DNA from: Climacteris rufus
Taxonomy: Eukaryota > Chordata > Aves > Passeriformes > Climacteridae
Assembly: GCA_013398175.1 (NCBI GenBank)
Contig: VZRZ01005358.1
Span: 49,202-113,201, forward strand
Direction: 5' to 3'
DNA length: 64,000 nucleotides
Part shown: positions 43,801-54,310 of the stretch, piece by piece
Layout of the letters: the number at the start of each line of letters is the position of its first letter
Position numbering within the stretch: position 1 is the stretch's first letter
Notes under the pieces: model-generated
Database searches by the model: none
Seen by the model: only the letters and a program-made list of their open reading frames with translations
What the model was told of the DNA's origin: nothing
Program-made: the position numbers and the translations under genes

Positions 43801-45375
43801 TTCCATGTGGGTCTGCACATGTCCTGCCGTGACCTGTGTGTGTCAAACAACCTCCAGACCTCCTCCTTTGCAGCAGTGAGAAAATATCTCCCAAAAGCAT
43901 TTGGGTGCCTGTCTGTGCTGGCCTTTGGTGTCTCTGACACCCCAACCCTGCTCCTGCCGGCACCAGCGAGGAGCCAGGGGGTATTTCTGGGTGCTGTCAC
44001 CACCCTGGTGGCATCCCAGAGCCTCTCAGGAGGTTTCACTTTGTAATTCTGCCCTCGTGGGTTTATTTTTATATTTACAAGCGCATTCATTTACTGCCAA
44101 GGGAACCTGAGCAGAACTGGGCTGGAAAACAAGCCCAGCATCCCCCTGCGAGCTCAGCTGGGGCAGGCAGGGCCTTCAAAGGGGACAAAAGTTGGTCCCA
44201 AGGTCACCAACCTGCCTGCCATGGGTGAGGTGAGCAGGAAGAGCCACCAGCTCGGGGTGAGGCTTGAATGATATTTGATCCCCGTTGCACAGAATGTCAC
44301 TGTTACACAGATTGTCACCATTACATAATGGTCCCAGGGCTGTTCCCACAGCCTAAGAATAGAGATGAGCTACATGGATACGTGGGAATGGGTGATGGAG
44401 CCATCAGGATCATCCCCCTTCATGCTCCCCCCCTCTTCATCCTCATGGGAAAGCATTCCACCTTTGGGATTGCCTGGGACAGCCAGGAGAGGAAAGAAAC
44501 CTGTGAGCCCAATGGCAAATTGGAGGAGAATTGTTATTTAATTACCCCTCATCATAAAACTCTCTACGGTTTGAAACGGGAGAGGAAAAGACAAAAAGGT
44601 TTGGATAACCAGGACACCCCTGGACTGGTTAAACTGGGACTGTTTAGCAGCTTTATCAGCGAGGGCCCAGCGCTGCAGCAGCCAGAGGAAACCGCTCAGA
44701 GGACACTTATTTTCTCCCTTAAACATCTTTCTAATATTGTCCCATAAATCTGCAGAGGCCCCTGACTTTCTGGGAAAGGGAGGGACTGGGCTGGGAGCGC
44801 ATTGGAACCGTGGCTGGCTGAGCTCTTTTCTGTAACGCCGAAGGACCAAAAGATATTTTAAGTTTTTACGTGACAACCGAGCTTCTCGCCTCCCCCAAAA
44901 GCCAGGGTCAGGAGCTTTATGAGCAGCACAAGTCTGGCAGTAAAAGCAGCAAATACTGAGGGAATAAGAAAGAGAAGGGAGGGAGGATGTCTTTAAAAAA
45001 ATACCGGTGCTCCTCTCTCCCAGTGCTGCTTTTCAGGGGCTGGGTGAGGAATTCAGCCGGGGAAGGGGTCGGTGGTGGGGCAGGAAGAGCTGGGACAGGC
45101 AGAAAGTCTCACCTGTGGCAGCACAGTGACCTGGGGATGCTTTGCAGCAAGCTGAATGGTCTGCAGCTCCACTTACCTTTGTACTGAGGTGTGAACTGCC
45201 TCATGGCCAGGGGCAGGGACTCGTAGAAGCTCAGCTCCTGCGACACCAGGGGCTTGCAGACGGTGTGCTCGTCGTAGGTCAGCATGCTGGTGTGCCCGCC
45301 CACCTGGTGCACGAAGGGCTGCAGGAGCACGGCAGCCCTGCCCTCGCCGGGGCTCCGGGGGCTCTGACCCACCAT
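37881..45375 (-). CDS. IP6K3: Inositol hexakisphosphate kinase 3
   Basis: Phosphorylates InsP6 to 5-InsP7, a diphosphoinositol pyrophosphate. Five coding exons on the minus strand: 45177-45375 (MVGQSPRSPGEG, FVHQVGGHTSMLTYDEHTVC), 40998-41217, 39789-39961 (RKSYNPWGLHCHRQHLNR), 38985-39160 (PCILDLKMGTRQHGDDAS) and 37881-38342 (VYQADTGHFLCKDKYYGRKL, TGA). The total is 1,230 bp, 409 residues; human has 410. The kinase-family PxxxDxKxG motif is intact in exon 4, and SSSLLIIYDGQE and RMIDFAHTT, with the metal-binding Asp, are in exon 5. Paralogue 3 rather than 1 or 2 is supported by PFVHQVGGH, EEKKARHIKKCEQSTSASLG and synteny. The ATG at 45375 has A at -3 and G at +4; an in-frame stop lies upstream. 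The exon 3 donor (C|gtatcc) is weak and yields Gln where mammals have Arg/Lys. Confidence 0.96.
38363..38432 (-). mobile_element. CR1 3' tail next to an IP6K3 acceptor
   Basis: On the minus strand it reads like the CR1 terminus (gtcctag..gtctcttccagctg..gatattctatgga). It ends about 20 nt before the exon 5 acceptor at 38343 and is in the sense direction of IP6K3. It is short, so the family call rests on the terminal pattern. Confidence 0.7.
39162..39788 (-). other. IP6K3: IP6K3 intron between exons 3 and 4
   Basis: 0.63-kb AT-rich intron. No repeat or gene recognised. Confidence 0.65.
39962..40997 (-). other. IP6K3: IP6K3 intron between exons 2 and 3
   Basis: 1.0-kb intron holding the GGGAT-type microsatellite at 40598-40665. 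Confidence 0.7.
40598..40665. repeat. GGGAT/GGCAT microsatellite
   Basis: Runs of GGCAT and GGGAT pentamers interrupted by GGGATCCATGGGAT. It resembles the larger array at 46090-46210. Confidence 0.9.
41218..45176 (-). other. IP6K3: IP6K3 first coding intron
   Basis: 4.0-kb intron. It contains the minisatellite at 42605-42828 and AT-rich stretches near 43330-43760 and 44260-44900 that are unlike the GC-rich surroundings. No internal exon fits the frame or the protein. Confidence 0.7.
42605..42828. repeat. About 60-bp minisatellite in IP6K3 intron
   Basis: Three to four copies of a unit with GGGGAGCTGGGT, CCAGCTGTGCCCAGGGCATC and CACTGGATCTGCTGGGCAT. One copy lacks the middle segment and is about 30 bp. 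Confidence 0.9.
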
Positions 45376-45622
45376 GGTGCTGGGCACGGCCCGGGGGGCT
45401 CCGGCCCCGTCAGCAGCAGCAGCACAGCGGGGCAGGAAACGCAGCGTGGGATGGGCAGGGCTGGGCCAGGTGTCACCCACTCTGGGCCAGGTGTCACCTA
45501 CTCTGGGCCAGGTGTCACCCACTCTGGGCCGGTTGTCACCCACTCTGGGCCGGTTGTCCCCCACTCTGGGCCGGTTGTCACCCACTGGGTTGTCCCCCAC
45601 GCTGCGTTTTCACTGATGAAAT
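45376..45622 (-). other. IP6K3: Putative IP6K3 5' UTR part of the first coding exon
   Basis: A good minus-strand acceptor (ttttgcag) ends at 45623, so the coding exon probably begins at 45622 and this stretch is 5' UTR spliced to an upstream non-coding exon. An in-frame TGA lies between the acceptor and the repeat, so the open frame through the repeat has no ATG before 45375. Confidence 0.55.
45459..45602. repeat. IP6K3: 21-bp minisatellite in putative IP6K3 5' UTR
   Basis: Six to seven copies of ACTCTGGGCCAGGTGTCACCC-type 21-bp units: TCTGGG at 45481, 45502, 45523, 45544 and 45565. The proximal copies carry AGG and the distal copies CGG. It is open in the IP6K3 frame as a heptapeptide repeat (RVGDNRP/RVGDTWP), but without a start codon. 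Confidence 0.92.
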
Positions 45623-46089
45623 CTGCAAAACAGAAGGAATTAAGGAATTACAGGAGAAGGGTCACCCAGCACTCGGTGCAAGGAGATCTCTCAGTGCCCA
45701 AGGGCTGGCAGGGAGCCCCAGGCTGCCACACAGAGTCCAGGAAAGAGCCAGTTTAGATCTCCTGGGGACAGAAGAGACAGAGATCAAGAAGAGCTGTGAA
45801 GTTAAAGCAGTGGGCTCACCAAGGCAGCAGGATCAGGGCATTCCTTGGCCAGGTTATGAATTCACTGCATTGGTGATGTCCCTTGCTGTGAAACAGCCCC
45901 AGGTCACCCTACAAGACCGCATTAGGATGGTGCCAGACTTTCCCTTGGACATTCCAATAAAGCCCCTACAAGCTCCTATCCCCAGGCACTCCCTCGCCCT
46001 ACAGCCCTGTGGGTGGGGTGAGCAGCAATTCCTGCACCTTCCAAAGAAACCTCAGTTTGGGACATTCCCTGTCACTTAAAACTGGAGCA

Positions 46090-46212
46090 CACTGGGATGG
46101 GATGGGGTGGGATGGGATCCATGGGATGGGGTGGGATCCATGGGATCCATGGGATGGGATCCATGGGATGGGATGGAATGGGATGGGATCCATGGGATGG
46201 GATGGGATGCTG
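46090..46212. repeat. GGGAT microsatellite with GGATCC punctuation
   Basis: Pentamer array GGGAT/GGGGT broken by GATCCATGGGAT blocks. It is about 120 bp long. Confidence 0.93.
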
Positions 46213-47044
46213 ACACACGCAGGGGGCTGTGGATGTGTCACCCACAGCACCCACAGGGTTCATACCCAGGCATTCCCGAGCTCTCCACCCTGCCCTGCAC
46301 CCAGCCACAGATCCACGCCTGATTCCAGAAATTCCTCCTTGATTTTGACATCAACAAGTCCCGGCTCTAAAGCAGTGACAGAGAAAATCACAGACCACAG
46401 CCGTGGCACATCCCCAGCACCCACCAGCACCCACTGCTCCCCTCATTCCTCGCAGGAAGCCCAGGATGGCTCTTGGACAGCAGGAGGGGAATCCCACAGC
46501 CCCCAGGGCAGACAGAAAGGCAGCTGAGCTCATATTGGTGCTGGAGCAGCCTGGCTCCACCCCACCCAGGCAGTAACACCAGAGATGGACACTCCACATC
46601 CCCAACCCACAGGGATGGGGAAAAAAGCTTTAAAATCATCATTTGAGGGCAGATTCGTGTGAGCACAGGCCCTTTCTCCTTGTTGCTCCAGCTGCAGCAC
46701 AACCTGGGGAGCTTTGCCCCGTTTTTGCCAGCAGACCCCAGTGCAGTGGATAACAATGCCTTTGGAAGCTCCAGTTCTGCCAGGAAAGCCTCCAGGATGT
46801 GTTGCTGGGTGAGCAACACCAGCCCTGCCAACCCCATGGACAGATGTGAGCAGGACAGCACCATCACCCCTCCTTCTGCAGGAGCCAGGGAACAGCAGGG
46901 GGATGGTGGCACCTCCTGGAGGCACCTGGAGCTTCCCATCGTGGGCAGGAGCTCTGCGGGAATGGCAGCTCAGCCTTTTCCTGACTGGGAGCTGGAGCCA
47001 CTGCCACCCAGAGTATTCCACAGCAAGGAGCCAGAGCTCAGGAC

Positions 47045-47100
47045 TTGGCCTCAATGATCCCTCTGGGTCCTTTCCAGCTCAGGATGTTCTGTGATGCTCA
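47045..47100 (+). mobile_element. CR1 3' tail fragment
   Basis: TGATCCCTCTGGGTCCTTTC followed by AGCTCAGGATGTTCTGTGAT matches the CR1 terminus. The body to the left is too diverged to delimit. Confidence 0.75.
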
Positions 47101-49022
47101 GATCTCCCCCTCCTGCTGGGATTAACCCCCAAGGAAAAAGCTCCTGCTGCAGGTGCCCCTTTTGTTTCCCACCTGCAGCACTGGGATGGAGTGGGCTGAA
47201 GGCAGAGAGGAACCACTCCCACCTCCAAAGCCACCAGCAGCTCCTTCATCCCCCCCAGGGTGGGGTCCTTCCCCTCCCATTATTCCATTCTTTGGAGAGG
47301 AATTCCTGCTCTACAATTACCTTTCCCGGAGGAACAAAGCCAGGCCCCCGAGCCTGGCGCTTTCCAGCCGGGAAGAAAGCAGCTCCTCCGAGCCTTTCCA
47401 GGAGTTAATAAAAGCATTTGGCTTTTGTTAAGTTGTGGCAATTTTTAAAGAGGATTTTCTGCCTCGAGAGCCGCAGGTTTGTTGTGGTTTGTTTTGTGTG
47501 GCTTCCCCCTCCATCCTTAAAGAGAAGGAGAAAAGCCAAAAGCAAGCGGATTTGTCATAACACCTCTTTGGAGCAGAGAACAACATGACTTAAATCCTTT
47601 ATTGCTTCTGAGACACTCCAAGGCTGAAACTCGACTGACACAACCCCCTGATAGCTCTGGCAACCTTGGCATTGCGAAGGGAGTTGGGGAAAAAACATCC
47701 ACGATTTGAGAAAGCTCTGAGTGTTTTCTCCCAAGCAAAACTGGGAGCGAGATTTGCAGCAGGAGAAAGTGGTTCTTGTCAGGGAGTTTCTGTTGGGAAG
47801 CAGTTCATCCATTCGGAGCAGATAAATGTTCCTGCAAACACTGAGCTGCTCTGAGCTCCCCTGAAACAAGACACTCGAAATAAATCACTTCCACTGGCTC
47901 AAGGTATCGCAAATGCCAGGAGATATTTACGTCACTGAAAATCCACGGAATTACAGAGAAATCCAGAGCCTCCCAACAAAACCAGGATCTGCCAGTGGTT
48001 TTCCCCCCAGCCAAAGGAAAAGCAGCCCAGGTGCTGCAGGTGGAGGTGAGCCAGGAAATGTTGGGGAAGGAGAATACAGAGAATATTTCTCTGTATGGAG
48101 AACCCCATTTTCCAGGAAAGGGTGTTGGAGAAATCGTGGAAGGCGTCCCTGCTCACAGCAGGGCTGGAGCTGGGTGAGCTCTGCCCCAGTGCTGCTCCCC
48201 GGGCACTGTTACCTCCCACCCTGCTCCCAGGCAGGGCCAAATGTCAGAAGAGTCTCAGCTAAACAGGTTGTTTATTCCCAACTCCAAACCAAGCCAAAGG
48301 AACCGAGCAGGTTAAATTCTCTAAGATTTAAGTGGCGCCTACTCCATCCCATCAAACCAGGACACCAGCCCATCCCAAACAGGGCTTGAGTGGCTGTGAG
48401 TCTGTGGGAAACACACAGCCAGGCCACACTGGCAGAAATATCCAGGAATGTTAAAAAGCAAAATGCCTTTAACAAGAAGAGCTCTGTGCACAGGACCCCG
48501 TTCTCAGTCACACGTCCTGGTCACGTCCCCCTCCGGAGCATCCCAAAGCACCACGGTTGGGTTCCAAGCACTGCAGGGGCTCCGAGTTCTTTTCTTTGCT
48601 TGGTTAAAAGACAAGCTCAGAACGCGGCTGAGACCTGTGTGTGCACAGCCCGCGGTGCTGGAGCCGCAGGAGCCCTGCCCGGAGCAGCAGCCCCGGCGCT
48701 GGGACAGAGCCACAGGAGCTGGAGCCACCAAACTCTGCAGAAAGGGCACAACTCCCTCACCCCCTGCCCAGCTTCTTCCACAGCACCCAGCACCACCCCG
48801 ATGCTCTCCAGCCCTTCCACGAGCAGGATGGAGAACCAAGAACCGCAGCCGATGTTTGCAGCCCCCGGGGCGCTCCCGAGGCTCCCAGCCCAGTGCCGCC
48901 TGTTCTGCTGCTCCCGTCCCTTCCCGCCAGCCACAGCCTGCTCAGAGCCTTCCTGGCAACACCCAAAGCCCTTTCCATCCTGTCCCTGTCCATCCTGCCC
49001 TGGGATCCTCCCCGGATCTCAC

Positions 49023-49150
49023 CTGTGGGTGCGGGTGCTGCTCAGGGCTCTGGCTGAGCCTCGGGGCGCTGCCCGTGCCGGGTTTCTCGCTGCTTCTCTC
49101 TGCGGCTCCAGAGGGAGGAATGAGGGAACATTTGGGCACGGCCCGAGTGC
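49023..49150 (-). promoter_or_regulatory. IP6K3: Candidate IP6K3 non-coding first exon and start region
   Basis: A strong minus-strand donor (CAG|gtgaga) at 49023 lies downstream of CpG-rich sequence and could splice to the acceptor at 45623. The upstream limit is not determinable. A second good donor (G|gtaagtg) occurs near 50430 and is an alternative. Pure inference from splice consensus. Confidence 0.3.
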
Positions 49151-50908
49151 GGCGGCGCTGGCAGGCACCCGGAATGTCCAGCTGACATTCCAGAGGGGCT
49201 GGGACAGGGAGAAACCCCGGCTGGGACAGGGAAACAGCCGCGTGTGATGGGGCGGCAGGAGCCGGCCGTGCGCTGGGCTCTCTTGGGCAATCGGCTCTCC
49301 AGGAAAACAAACCCTGCTCTGTCCTTCTGGTTTGCACTGAACCCCCCGGCCTGGCCCCTGCTGTGCTCAGCACAACCCTGCTGAGCGGGCTGGGATGGGA
49401 GAGGGGTGGATTCCAGCTTCCCAGAGCTCCCAAACCCACCGGGAAAACCGCCCAGGGAGATGCAGGAAGAGAGGCACGGGGGCTGTGGGATGGGAGCGGG
49501 GTGGGGAGAGGGGCTGGGGGGCACCAGCCGACCCTTGGTGGCAAAGGAAAGGTTTTTGTGGCCAGGGGCAAGGCTGGGGTCTGCCCCAAGCCAAGGTGAG
49601 TCCATCCAGAGCTCTGGCCCTGCCAAGGGCCCCGTGCCGGGCACAGGGAGACGTCAGAGCTCCCCACGTCAGCGCTCCCAGCCGTGTGGGGAATGGAAAA
49701 GTCCCAGGGAGGCTCCTGCCAGGGCCAGGCTGTGCCCTGCAGCCAGTCAAGGACAGCGTGTGTCCCCCCGGCCCCGCTCTGCAGTGCCTGCCAAGGGCTC
49801 GTGCCAGCCCGTGCCAGTCCCTGCACCCCAAAAAAATGGGATCCGCGTGGTTTTTTAGGGAGTCACAAGGCACACAGAGCAGGACAAAGAGGGGACGGTG
49901 CCCACTCTCAGCCCCCGTCCCCAACAGGAATGTGAGGACTTCAGCAAAGCCGTGCCCAGGCTGGGCCCCCCAGAGCTGCCATAGGGCAGGTGCCAGGGAA
50001 GAAAACCTCACAGATGGGATAAGGATTGGTGGATGTGGCAATTCCCGATGACTGGAGGGGAAAAACAGGCTCAGGACGAGCAGAGGGATCGAACTGATGG
50101 TGGGGGCAGAGGCTGAGATTAAAGACAAAGATGAAAGAAAGATCCAGGTTCCCAAGGCCTGGCTTCACTCTGCTTCATGCTGGAACCTGAGCTCGGGAAA
50201 GTGCTTTTTTATTTGAATGGTTTTTTAGTAAGGTTGGTTTCTGAAGTAGAAAAAGCTGATTTGAGCACTCTGTGCAGCCAGCTGTGGGGCTTGTACTTCT
50301 CCCTTCTCCTGTCCCCTGACTCCAATTGGTCTTGGTGTTTCCCCCTCTCCCTCTGGGACAGACAGGGCAGGGCTCCAAGCCAACCTCCCCTCCCTGTGCC
50401 CTCCAGGTCCCAACATCCCTGCACTTACCCTGCCCTGCCCATGCACAGCCCACGGCTCCCAAAGCCCCCAAAGAGAAGCCAAGCGGGGCTGCAGCCCCCA
50501 AACACGCCAGGTTTAACCCAAACCATCCCAGGGCTGGCAGGAAGGGGCCAGGGCCATGCTGGGGGTCCCTGGGGCTCAGTGAGAGGGAGAATCGAGTGCC
50601 CAGGTCTGCCTGGGGGCCCTGGAGAGCCCAGCAGAGCCCACCTGGCAGAGCCCATATTCCATCCTGGCAAAGCCCATATTCCATCCTGACAGACCCGATA
50701 TTCCATCCTGGCAAAGCTCACCTGGCAGAGCCCGTCCTGCTGGCTGTGTCCTGTGTTTCCCTGCGCTGTTAATTCAGAAATCTCGTCCCTGTGCCGGGGA
50801 ATACCGGGCCGGGGCCGTGTCCCGGCTCCCGGGGGCACGGGGAGGATTCCCGGTTGCAGCGGGAGCACCGCAGGGTCCCGGTGCTGGGCAGCCGCGGGGC
50901 CACCGAGG

Positions 50909-50997
50909 TAATTAGTGAGCCTCGTCTAACGAGCAGAGCACCCCGAGGGGAGAGAAGCCTGCCGCCTATTAAAGCTATGCTAATTAGGAACTAATTA
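50909..50997. promoter_or_regulatory. Cluster of three TAATTA homeodomain-type cores
   Basis: TAATTA at 50909-50914, 50981-50986 and 50992-50997, inside an otherwise GC-rich block. Possible enhancer; factor and target unknown. Confidence 0.35.
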
Positions 50998-52506
50998 CGG
51001 GCACAGCGATGTTTCCACCTTGGCCAGGCTGCAGTCCCCGCTCCAAAGCTGCCCCGGCCCGGCTGGGGAAGGGAGGGAAGGGGCGGGGATGGAGGGGGAG
51101 GCTGAGCCCGGGGAGAGCCAGGGCTGCTCCGGGGCGACCTCGGCACCCCCGGGACCATCCTGACACCCCCGGGATCATCCTGACATCCCCGAGCGGGGCC
51201 TGAGCAGAAGGAACAGCCGGGGATGCTCCGGTGCCAGCCCGGAGCACATTGCAGGGAGCCGGGGAGGGGAGCGAGGGGGCTCCTGGCACGGAGCCCTCAC
51301 CCTGCGCTGGGCGAGGCGAGGTTTCCACCACCCACTGCGGTCTCCTTGCTTTGGAGAGCCCGTCCGGACCCCTGCGGGCTTTGCATCGCATCCCCCCGGC
51401 CCCACCGCAGCCTTCCTGCACGAACCGTGCTGCTGGAGAGGCTGCGAGGAGGCGACACGGCGAGGGCCATTCCCTGACATCCTCAAATCCCCTTCTTACG
51501 GGTGGGTGGCATCGCGGATAAAGCCCAGAGGGGTGGCTGGGGATGGGCGGCACCTCGGGGCAGGACTCACCCCTGGGCTGTGCCCGTTCCTCCCCAGCTC
51601 CCGGGGATCTTTCCAGGTGGGCTGGCCCGCTGCCCTGGCTCTGTGCCCAGCCCTGAGGTGCAGCATCAGCTGTCGTGTCAGCAGGAGGAAAAACATCCCG
51701 TGCGAAGGGCTTGAAATGGCAGCAGGAAAGGCAGAGAGAAAGAGCCAGTTTCGTTTTAGAGCCCTCGCCGGGCCCCGTTTGCCTCCCTGACAGGGAGGGG
51801 ATGCAACGGCTCAGTCTGAGAAGTTATTTATGGAAATAGAGTTAATTATAGAAATACACGGTGCAGGAAAGCAGGAAGGGGCTGTCAGCAGCTCTGGTTG
51901 GCAGTGAGGGCTGGGAAGGGAGCAGGGCAGGGGTGCAGAACCTGCTGTTCCCAGGAAAACTGCTGGCACCACCAGAATTCCCAGTATTCCTGTATGGCAT
52001 GGAGTGGGTCTGGCTGCTCTGGAGGGAGGAGATGGAGAGGGGACACGGGGGGGTGACTGTCACAGCCACCACCAGAGAGCAAACATCCCCTGGCACATGG
52101 ATTACACCACTCCTAACCCTGAACACATGCCAGCTGTAACTTAGCAACCTCACCTGGGTAAAAGCATCCCACCAGGAATGCAGGTCCTCGGGAGATGCAG
52201 CCTTGCACTCATTCCCAAATCTCAGCAACAACTCCAGCCAGAGAGGAGCCGTGGAGCCAACCCTTCCTGTGCTCCTGGAAATCCCCTTTGTCCCCCAGAG
52301 CCACAGGATGAGATGAATTAAACGCTTCCCTAACCAAACATGAGTCACCCACGTCCACAAAAGTCACACAGCAGTGACTCAGATCCCCTCCTGCCACTCC
52401 CCAGGCCTGGGGAGAAGCTGGAACTCAACCTGATCCAAGCAAAAATCACTTGGAACAGTCTGTGATTTCTCAGGAGAAATGAAGGTAGTAAATGATTGGT
52501 AATAAA

Positions 52507-54310
52507 TTTATTTATGATATTGATTTTACAGAGCTAAATGGAACATAGAAACAGCACCAAGCCATTGAAGTTTGTTCTACAAAACCAGGTTTAATACAAA
52601 AGGATGACAGCAATGCCTCACTCTGCGCTTCTGGACGGTTAAAAAAGCTCCCCCCAACCCCACCAAGAGTTTAAAAAGGTTTCAGAACAGAGGCACCGGT
52701 GTTTGAGAGAGTTTCTATGGCAGCAGTGATGATCTTGATACATTTTGGAAGAATCAAGGTTGCCTTTATTCCCTATTTATTCCAGTGCAAGGGGCTGGTC
52801 CTTGCCTTGAGAGCTTTGAGTCATCTGCCCAAACACCCACACCCAAAACTATTGGGGAAGAGCCACCTCCATGCAGGACATTCCCCATTTAATGGGAAAA
52901 CCTCCTGGTTCTGCTCCTGGAGAACTCTGCCCCGTGCCCGTGGAGTCACCCAGGGGTGCCAGGGGAAGGCGCAGCCTCTGCCAGGGCCTGGCACAAGGAG
53001 CACACCTGGATGTGGCAGCCCTGGCCAGGGCAGGGCAGGGCAGTGCCCTCAGCCAGCCCAGAGCCTGGAGCAGGAGCAATCCATGCATCCAGCCCCAGGA
53101 TATCCTCAGGAGAGCAGCACCCACGGGGCACAGGGCTCAAACCCCCACTGGCTGCACTCTGCAGGTTCTCCTGCCCCATGCCAGAATGGATTTGGGCCCT
53201 GCAGCCCCAGGAGCTATTGCAGAGCCCTGGGAAGAGCAGAGCAGCAGCTCCTCTGGTGAGCCTGAACTGCCACACACTGGTGCCATTTCCTGGGAAACAA
53301 ACATTCCTATGCTGGGCAGCAAGAGAAGCTGAAGTAACCAAGTGAGTACAGACACAAGACACGATGCAGCAGGGCTGGGATGGACCCAGGCTGCTCCTGG
53401 GACCCCCAGGGGCTGCAGGGACAGTGCCAGTCCCAGTGCTGGCACATCCCTGCTGCCACACCAACACAGACACTGCAGCTGCCCAGCTCACACGTGGACA
53501 CTCAGCCCTCAGAGCCCTCCCAAAGCTGCTCTGCAATAGCCACGGGGCAGTCCTGGGCTGCAGCCACAGCCAAGCGCCTTTAGAAGCTTCCTATATCCTT
53601 TATTTCCCACCCAAATCCCCCCCACCCTGCCCCCAAAATAATAAAGCACACAGACTGCAGACTGAAAAGTGTTAACAGCATCACAAATTCTCTTCCACCA
53701 CCCCAGCCCAGCCCAAACCACCAAGGCACATCAGGCTCCCTCCCTTACTCCAGGCCCAGCTCTGCCCAATTCCCCCTCTCCCCAATTTTGGATGGATGAA
53801 GCCAACACCAACATTTTCCTTGCTGGGCTTCCTCGCTGTCTTTGCACAGATAAAAACAAATGCTAACAAAGCCACGCCTGAACTGCCACCCTAATGTTTC
53901 CATGGGAAATGTCATCTTTAAGCACATTCCCTGATGGGCTCAGCCACCAGTTGGCCTTTGCAGAATTGAGGTCAAATTTTGCACGCCCAGGCTCTGGCAG
54001 AGAAGCTCAGGCCAGGAGTGCATTTATTCCTTGTGAGTGGCTGTGTGCTGGCCACGGGAGCCAGGTCTCTGTGGAAGGCTCACTTTGGTGCAATTCCAGC
54101 TTCCCACCAGCTCAAGCCCATCTTCCTTCCAAGCCATTATTGCCCTGAATCGGTGAGTTCGAAGAGTTTCCAGCAAGCAGAGCAAACAGAGCCGTGCAAC
54201 CCCCAGCCCTCGGGCCGGGCCCTGCTCCTCCCACCACCACCAGCGAGGGGCCCGGCCCTGGCAGAGTCCCTGTCCACACCCACAGCCCGGCTGCTCCGCC
54301 CTGCCGGCCC
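52507..54310 (-). other. LEMD2: LEMD2 3' untranslated region (extent uncertain)
   Basis: Minus-strand AATAAA (TTTATT on +) occurs at 54023-54028, 53599-53604, 52776-52781, 52765-52770 and 52507-52512. The nearest gives a 0.3-kb UTR and the farthest 1.8 kb. No other gene is seen in this stretch. Confidence 0.5.

Larger units (their letters stand above)
45623..52500. other. IP6K3-LEMD2 gene-poor interval
   Basis: About 7 kb, GC-rich in parts (48.6-49.8 kb, 50.8-51.5 kb). Many long open frames occur on both strands, but none shows a recognisable domain, conserved start or splice structure; they follow the high GC. It should contain the upstream non-coding exon(s) and promoter of IP6K3. The interval also holds the GGGAT microsatellite, a CR1 tail at 47045-47100 and the regulatory candidates listed separately. 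Confidence 0.6.

Noticed and set aside
45377..45600. N-terminal heptapeptide extension of IP6K3
   Set aside because: The frame is open and continuous with IP6K3, but it begins at GTG, has no ATG, and a TGA lies upstream. The mammalian start aligns with the ATG at 45375.
48390..49826. Long GC-rich frames of 245-294 aa on both strands
   Set aside because: High GC makes stops rare. Overlapping frames on both strands, low-complexity Pro/Ser/Ala composition and no known domain argue against coding.
51843..51852. TTAATTATAG as a muscle MEF2 site
   Set aside because: It matches the consensus, but one such match in a 7-kb interval is expected by chance and nothing nearby supports it.
52765..52781. 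TTTATT pairs taken as a definite LEMD2 poly(A) site
   Set aside because: Five equivalent signals occur within 1.8 kb; none can be chosen without transcript data.
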